Part shown: positions 33,681 through 37,576 of the stretch, piece by piece | Numbering within the stretch: position 1 is the first letter of the stretch | Layout of the letters: the number at the start of each line of letters is the position of its first letter | From: an uncultured Bacillota bacterium | GTDB lineage: Bacteria; Bacillota; Dehalobacteriia; UBA7702 | DNA: 37,576 nt | Reading direction: 5' to 3' | Assembly: GCA_902796855.1 (NCBI GenBank) | Contig: CADBQN010000004.1 | Coordinates: 1 to 37,576 of the forward strand | Made by a program: the position numbers and the translations under genes | The notes under the pieces: generated by a model | What the model was told of the DNA's origin: nothing | Databases searched by the model: none | The model's input: only the letters and a program-made list of their open reading frames with translations

Positions 33681-34469
33681 TCACACCTCCCTTTTTGTCG
33701 GCACATGATAGTTGGTCAGCCCCGAAGTATGGGTCAGCGTATCGGTGGTGGCCAGGTCAAAGCTGTCGTCGCCGTCGAGTTTTCTTTCGAGGCGGCGCAG
33801 GAGGAACGAAGCGGTCAGCGTCATCGTCAGGTAGATCGCCATGACGATGCTGGCGGACTGGAAGTAGAGATAGAGCGCGCCGACAACGCTTTTATGGACA
33901 AAGAACAGGTCGGTGATGCTGATGACCGACAGCACCGACGTATCTTTGATGTTGATGATGAAGTTGTTGCCGATCTGGGGGATGATATTGCGGAAGGCCT
34001 GGGGCAGGATGACGTGGAGCATCGTCTGGACGTGGGTCATGCCGATGGCCTTGGCGCCTTCGGTCTGGCCGCTGTCGATGGAGAGGATGCCGCCGCGGAC
34101 GGTCTCCGCCATGTAGGCCCCGGTGTTGATGGAAACGATGAAGAACGCCGCCACCCACATGGACATGGAAATATCAAAGACCATGCGCATGCCGAAATAG
34201 ATGAACACGGCCTGGACGATCATGGGCGTGCCGCGGAACACCTCGACGTAAACGCGGAGGATGACACGGATGACCTTTAAAACGGCCTTTTTAAAAACGG
34301 AATCGTTCTTCGCCACGGGAATCGTCTGGATGATGCCGACGATGAAGCCGATGACGCAGCCGATGACGGTCCCGACAAAGGAAATCACCAGCGTGCGGTA
34401 AGCCCCCCAGAGATAGGAGGTGCCGTAGATATCCCAGCACGTGGCGACGCCGGATAAAAACTCTGACAT
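33681..34469 (-). CDS. polar amino acid ABC transporter permease, probable lysine uptake
   Basis: This 262-residue inner-membrane subunit has about five transmembrane segments and the HisM/GlnP-type EAA loop GAKAIGMTHVQTMLHVILPQ (about 150-170). The conserved VEVFRGTPMIVQ segment is present. The C-terminal end (DSFDLATTDTLTHTSGL) is longer than usual. ATG 34469 follows a GGGAG site about 12 nt away. A hairpin lies in the 146-nt gap to the binding protein and may reduce expression relative to it. Confidence 0.92.
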   Translation of the reverse strand: MSEFLSGVATCWDIYGTSYLWGAYRTLVISFVGTVIGCVIGFIVGIIQTIPVAKNDSVFKKAVLKVIRVILRVYVEVFRGTPMIVQAVFIYFGMRMVFDISMSMWVAAFFIVSINTGAYMAETVRGGILSIDSGQTEGAKAIGMTHVQTMLHVILPQAFRNIIPQIGNNFIINIKDTSVLSVISITDLFFVHKSVVGALYLYFQSASIVMAIYLTMTLTASFLLRRLERKLDGDDSFDLATTDTLTHTSGLTNYHVPTKREV

Positions 34470-34564
34470 AATGATTGATTCTCCCTTCAGGCAGTCTCAG
34501 AGGCGCTCTTTTCCCAAAACACGTCTGAGATCGCCCGAATTGTTTTTTGTATAAAAGAGGGAAG

Positions 34565-34594
34565 AGGGCGGCCGAGACAAACGGTCAGCCGCCC
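34565..34594 (-). terminator. intraoperonic hairpin between the binding protein and permease genes
   Basis: GGGCGGC (34565-34571) and GCCGCCC (34588-34594) pair; T-rich but interrupted sequence follows on the minus strand. Partial terminators at this position usually keep the binding protein more abundant than the membrane parts. Confidence 0.55.
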
Positions 34595-34615
34595 TTGTTT
34601 CTCAAAAAGCGTGGA

Positions 34616-35467
34616 TCAGTCTTCGCTCAAAGGCTGAACGGCGATGGCTTCTTTCATCATTGCTTCGTAATCATCGACGGTCATGTCGGCGAGGACACCG
34701 TTGATGGCGTCGAGAAGTTCCGTGTTGCCTTTCTGAACGGAGATCCCGAGGTTGATTTCCTCATCGGAAACTTCAAAGTCGTTGTCGCTTTCGCTGAAAT
34801 CGAGGATGACCATATCATCATAGACGGCGGTGGCGGCAAGGGCCGTGGGCATATCGGTCACGACGATGTCAACGGCGCCGGAATCGAGAGCGACCAGCAT
34901 GGCGGGAGCCGTTTCCTGAGCAGCGAGGATGTTGGCGTCGGGAATCTGCGGCAGGCAGATATCATACCAGATGGTGCCGAGCTGGGAAGTGCCGGTGGCG
35001 CCGGCGAGATCATTGATCCCCTGGGCGTTGGCGTATTCGCTGTCGGCTTTCACCAGGGTGACGATGGAAGCGTAGTAATAAGGTTCGGAGAAATCAACGA
35101 CCTGGAGACGTTCGGAGGTGATGGACTGACCGGCGATGACGGCGTCCACGTCACCGGACTGCAGGGCGGGGATCAGGGAATCCCAGTCCAGTTTGACGAT
35201 TTCGAGGTCGCGGCCGAGGGCGTCGGCGATTTTCTGCGCCATCATGACGTCGTAACCGTAGGCGTAGTCGGAGCTGTCGGCGATGGGCACGGCGCCGTTT
35301 TCGTCGCTTTCCTGAGTCCAGTTATAGGGGGCGTAGCCGCATTCCATGGCGACACGCAGCGGCGCGTCACCGCTGTCAGCAGCGTCGCCGCCGCCGGAAG
35401 AAGATCCGCAGGCCGTAAGGGACAGCAGCATCAAAGCCGCCAGAAGGATGGATGTGATTTTTTTCAT
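34616..35467 (-). CDS. amino acid ABC transporter substrate-binding lipoprotein, probable lysine
   Basis: This 283-residue family 3 solute-binding protein has a lipoprotein signal peptide ending in LSLTAC (Cys at about 20), then a Ser/Gly linker and two lobes with the usual start VAMECGYAPYNWTQ. The ATG at 35467 follows AAGGAAG by 4-5 nt. The lysine riboswitch and its terminator lie directly upstream, which supports lysine as the ligand; family 3 also binds Arg, His, Gln and others. Confidence 0.92.
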   Translation of the reverse strand: MKKITSILLAALMLLSLTACGSSSGGGDAADSGDAPLRVAMECGYAPYNWTQESDENGAVPIADSSDYAYGYDVMMAQKIADALGRDLEIVKLDWDSLIPALQSGDVDAVIAGQSITSERLQVVDFSEPYYYASIVTLVKADSEYANAQGINDLAGATGTSQLGTIWYDICLPQIPDANILAAQETAPAMLVALDSGAVDIVVTDMPTALAATAVYDDMVILDFSESDNDFEVSDEEINLGISVQKGNTELLDAINGVLADMTVDDYEAMMKEAIAVQPLSED

Positions 35468-35493
35468 TTTTCTTCCTTTCCTGTTTTGAGCAC

Positions 35494-35519
35494 GAAAAAA
35501 TGAGAAGTTAAAACTTCCC
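35494..35519 (-). terminator. lysine riboswitch terminator
   Basis: GAAGTT (35504-35509) and AACTTC (35512-35517) with flanking GU/GC pairs form an 8-bp hairpin followed on the minus strand by TCATTTTTT. It lies 27 nt before the binding-protein ATG and is the expression platform of the upstream riboswitch. Confidence 0.7.
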
Positions 35520-35574
35520 ATTGATGATGCGTCTGACGGCGACTTTGCTTTTAAGAAAACGCTGACTCGCCCAG

Positions 35575-35810
35575 TGCTTCCTTAGTCTCAGACCGTTTGG
35601 ATAGCGCTTCACCAAAGTGACAGTGCATTGCATATGCTGCAATACCCCAGCGGCATGATCCGGGCAAACCATACGGCTTCGGCAATTTCCCTTTTCCCTC
35701 CGCCGGTGCCCGCCGTCGCGGAAAGCGCCGCCGGAGCAAAGCCCGGCTTTTCGCCTTTCCCAGGAGCTACTTGTGAAAATCGCGCCTCTATCTTAACTCA
35801 AAACGATATA
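35575..35810 (-). ncRNA. lysine riboswitch (L box)
   Basis: Minus-strand reading from about 35800 shows the lysine aptamer core: AGATAGAGGCGCG then ACAAGTAG (35770-35795), GGGAAAGGCGAAAAGCC, AAATTGCCGAAGCC (about 35672-35690), a GCTGGGG loop, GCAATGCACTGTCAC and GAAGCGCTATCC (about 35595-35640). The TTGACG/TAAGAT promoter precedes it and a terminator follows. Both ends are estimated by eye. It regulates the transporter operon by lysine concentration. Confidence 0.9.
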
Positions 35811-35819
35811 ATTTCGTTC

Positions 35820-35848
35820 ATCTTACCACTATTTGCCGAAACCGTCAA
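35820..35848 (-). promoter_or_regulatory. promoter of the lysine-riboswitch operon
   Basis: TTGACG (35843-35848) and TAAGAT (35820-35825), 17 nt apart on the minus strand, each five of six matches to consensus. The transcript would begin near 35812, just before the L box. Confidence 0.78.
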
Positions 35849-36035
35849 GGCCTTTTCGCGAAAAAGAGCAAAAAAGACAAGAAAAGCCAAAGGGATCGCC
35901 GGGCCTTCCCTCTCCCGGACCGGACGGAAAGACCGAAGCAAAAAAGGTCTCCCAAACACCGTGTTTTTTCTGTTTTTTTGGATATTATTTCCGTTTTCGA
36001 AAAAACAGGTAGACATTTGTCGAATTAAATGATAA

Positions 36036-36041
36036 TATAAT
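36036..36041 (+). promoter_or_regulatory. -10 element before the first zinc-ribbon gene
   Basis: TATAAT on the plus strand about 75 nt upstream of the ATG at 36116. TAGACA (36010-36015) is 20 nt away, too far for a standard -35. The rest of 35849-36035 has no gene. Confidence 0.5.
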
Positions 36042-36057
36042 GATTAAGAATGCACCC

Positions 36058-36083
36058 GGGGAAACGGCAAAAGCCGCTTCCCC
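36058..36083 (+). repeat. leader hairpin of the first zinc-ribbon gene
   Basis: A stem of GGGGAA and CGGC paired with GCCG and TTCCCC, interrupted by single bulges, with an AAAA loop. It lies in the transcribed leader. It has no T-run, so it is not a simple terminator. Confidence 0.5.
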
Positions 36084-36115
36084 TCAATCTGTTCAAGTTG
36101 AAAAGGAGAACAACA

Positions 36116-36523
36116 ATGAAGTATTGTGTATCATGCGGCCAGGAAATCGCTGACGACGCGGCGTTCTGCACCAACTGCGGCGCCCCGCAAAGCACGCAGG
36201 AACCGGTTCAGGAAGCCGCCAAAGCCCAGCCTCAGCCCCAGCAGCAGGCTCAGCCTCAGCAGCCCCAGCAGCCTCAATTCCAGCAGCAGGCCCCCTATCA
36301 GCAGCCCGCTCAGAACAACGTCAACGATAAGGGCGGCTTCGGCTGGGGTCTTCTCGGCTGCTGCATCCCCATCGTCGGCCTCATCCTCTTCCTCGTATGG
36401 AAAGGCGACAAGCCCCAAACGGCCAAAGCCGCCGGGATCGGCGCCCTCGTCGGCGTCGGCGTCAGCATCATTTTCTACATCATCAGCTTCGTCGCCGGTC
36501 TCGCCGGTACCGCGATGTATTGA
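36116..36523 (+). CDS. zinc-ribbon membrane protein with Gln/Pro linker
   Basis: The 135-residue protein begins with a zinc ribbon (CVSCG and CTNCG, residues 4-22), then a Q/P-rich flexible linker (about 30-75) and the C-terminal block DKGGFGWGLLGCCIPIVGLILFLVW...KPQTAKAAGIGALVGVGV with two membrane segments. ATG 36116 has AAGGAG 7 nt upstream. The same C-terminal block recurs in the gene at 36956, so they are paralogues. Function unknown. Confidence 0.82.
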   Translation: MKYCVSCGQEIADDAAFCTNCGAPQSTQEPVQEAAKAQPQPQQQAQPQQPQQPQFQQQAPYQQPAQNNVNDKGGFGWGLLGCCIPIVGLILFLVWKGDKPQTAKAAGIGALVGVGVSIIFYIISFVAGLAGTAMY

Positions 36524-36531
36524 TCTGAACA

Positions 36532-36897
36532 TTGAAAGCGTTTCTCTGCCGCTGGCTGCCGATTTTTTTCGGCTGCCACTGCCGGCCGGACCGATCCTTC
36601 CGCTACCGCGGCAGGCCCTTTCCGATCTGCGCCCGCTGCACCGGTGAGCTCGTCGGCATGATCGCCGCTGCGGCGGTGTTCGGGTTCTTCCGGCCCGCTC
36701 CGTGGGCCGCGGCGCTGACGCTGATCCCCCTCGTCATCGACGGTTTCGTTCAGCGGCAGACGTCCTACGAAAGCACGAACCCGCGGCGGTTCTGGACGGG
36801 ATGTCTGTTCGGCTACGGCTTTCTCACGCTGATTTTCATGAGCCTTGTCTGGGTCTATCAATTGGGAAGAAGCGTCGGCCTGGCGTATTTCCGTTAA
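36532..36897 (+). CDS. DUF2085 family membrane protein
   Basis: This 121-residue protein shows the DUF2085 pattern: GCHCRPDRSF near 14, then FPICARCTGELVG, followed by a hydrophobic segment, DGFVQRQTSYESTNPRRFWTG and a final membrane segment. The conserved Cys/His residues suggest metal binding or a redox function, but no role is known. The start is taken as TTG at 36532, 8 nt after the previous stop; no good ribosome binding site is seen, so translation may be coupled or begin elsewhere. Confidence 0.75.
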   Translation: MKAFLCRWLPIFFGCHCRPDRSFRYRGRPFPICARCTGELVGMIAAAAVFGFFRPAPWAAALTLIPLVIDGFVQRQTSYESTNPRRFWTGCLFGYGFLTLIFMSLVWVYQLGRSVGLAYFR

Positions 36898-36955
36898 GGA
36901 ACGGCGCCGCGTCTCCGCCATGACGGCAATTCTGTTTTAAAAGGAATGAATGATT

Positions 36956-37474
36956 ATGAAATACTGCGTATCCTGCGGCCGCGAACTGAATGACGACGCG
37001 TTCTTCTGCGTCAGCTGCGGCGCGGCCCAACCCGGAATGAAAAAGGAACAGCCCGCTCCGGCGGAACAAGCCGCCGAGGAAGCGACGGCGGAACAGCCCG
37101 CCGAGGAAGCGACGGCGGAACAGCCCGCCGAACAGCCCGCGGCGGAACAAACCGCCGAACAGGCGCCGACGGCGCCTCCCCGCCAAGAACAGCCGCAGCA
37201 GCCGCAGCGGCAGACAGCGCCGCTGAATCCCCAGCCGCCGGTACGGACCGTCCCCGCGGAAGAGGACAAAGGCGGTTTCCTCTGGGGGGTTCTGGGGTTC
37301 TTCGTTCCCGTCGCCGGCCTCATCTTATTCCTGATCTGGCGGGATGAAAAGCCGAAAACGGCCAAAGCCGCCGGGATCGGCGCCATCGCCAGCGTCGCCG
37401 CCGGCATCGTGCTGGCCATTCTCTACGTCGTCCTCATCGTGTTCCTCGTCACCATCGCCGGCGTCTCTCTCTGA
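36956..37474 (+). CDS. zinc-ribbon membrane protein with Ala/Glu/Gln repeat linker
   Basis: The 172-residue protein has the N-terminal ribbon (MKYCVSCGRELNDDAFFCVSCG), a linker of tandem EEATAEQPA-type repeats (about 30-70), then DKGGFLWGVLGFFVPVAGLILFLIW...KPKTAKAAGIGAIASVAAG with two membrane segments. It is a paralogue of the gene at 36116. ATG 36956 gives the same N-terminus as that gene; an ATG at 36950 is also possible, with AAAGGA nearby. The repeats are low-complexity and AT-poor. Function unknown. Confidence 0.82.
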   Translation: MKYCVSCGRELNDDAFFCVSCGAAQPGMKKEQPAPAEQAAEEATAEQPAEEATAEQPAEQPAAEQTAEQAPTAPPRQEQPQQPQRQTAPLNPQPPVRTVPAEEDKGGFLWGVLGFFVPVAGLILFLIWRDEKPKTAKAAGIGAIASVAAGIVLAILYVVLIVFLVTIAGVSL

Positions 37475-37500
37475 CGCCGCGAGCAAACTGACAATCAAAA

Positions 37501-37566
37501 CCACCGGCTAAGCCGGTGGTATGCACACCGCCTTCAAGGCGGACGGACAGCAGCATCTAAAGATGC
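37501..37566 (+). mobile_element. three small hairpins, possible IS200/IS605-type end
   Basis: Three perfect hairpins occur in 66 nt: CCACCGGC/GCCGGTGG (37501-37519), CCGCC/GGCGG with TTCAA (37528-37542) and GCATCT/AGATGC (37553-37566). Chains of small subterminal hairpins are typical of IS200/IS605-family ends or their associated RNA regions. No transposase gene is visible before the window ends, so this is a suggestion only. Confidence 0.35.
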
Positions 37567-37576
37567 GTTGAAAAAG

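Noticed and set aside
1-37576. CRISPR array or rRNA/tRNA genes, including pylT
   Set aside because: No repeat-spacer pattern or tRNA-like fold was seen in the intergenic regions by eye.

Overview
The window is a GC-rich bacterial chromosome segment from an anaerobic, spore-former-type Bacillota lineage (Clostridia or a relative). This is an inference from gene content: secA-prfB-hpf, an HslV-free proteasome-like protein, comFC, rnr-smpB, ThiI without a rhodanese domain paired with a NifS-type desulfurase, SLH-domain surface protein, rubrerythrin, and L-box and B12-box leaders. Almost every gene is on the minus strand. Plus-strand genes occur only at 13.3-14.4 kb and 36.1-37.5 kb. No rRNA, tRNA or CRISPR array was seen.

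The most notable locus is at the left edge. A dimethylamine methyltransferase gene (mtbB, 834-2225) has one in-frame amber codon at 1173-1175 (codon 351), with conserved coding sequence continuing in the same frame for 112 more codons. This is the known position and context of pyrrolysine in MtbB. The cognate corrinoid protein mtbC follows directly. The strand therefore appears to encode pyrrolysine and methylamine-dependent C1 metabolism, although pylTSBCD, mtbA and ramA lie outside the window. Consistent with this, only one of 36 genes here (ftsE) ends in TAG.

Layout on the minus strand, from left to right: mtbC, mtbB, a MerR regulator, a Gdx/SMR exporter, smpB, rnr, thiI and nifS (2.5-8.7 kb); then ctpA, an EnvC-like M23 hydrolase, ftsX and ftsE (8.9-13.0 kb), a divisome and peptidoglycan-hydrolysis cluster. 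A plus-strand pair encodes a flavoprotein and a zinc-ribbon membrane protein. A 1388-residue SLH surface protein comes next, followed by prfB with a programmed +1 frameshift, secA, hpf and ppa. A chain of tightly overlapping small genes (comFC, a helical protein, a proteasome-like Ntn protein, GNAT, DUF2284) is followed by an AraC/GyrI-type regulator, aquaporin Z and rubrerythrin.

The right part links to the left functionally. A cobalamin riboswitch precedes cobT-cobU-cobC (nucleotide loop assembly of cobamides, the cofactor of MtbC). A lysine riboswitch precedes a three-gene amino-acid ABC transporter, so that transporter is probably for lysine, which is also the precursor of pyrrolysine. 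Two tandem zinc-ribbon membrane paralogues flank a DUF2085 gene, and the window ends in a run of three small hairpins that may be the edge of an IS200/IS605-type element.
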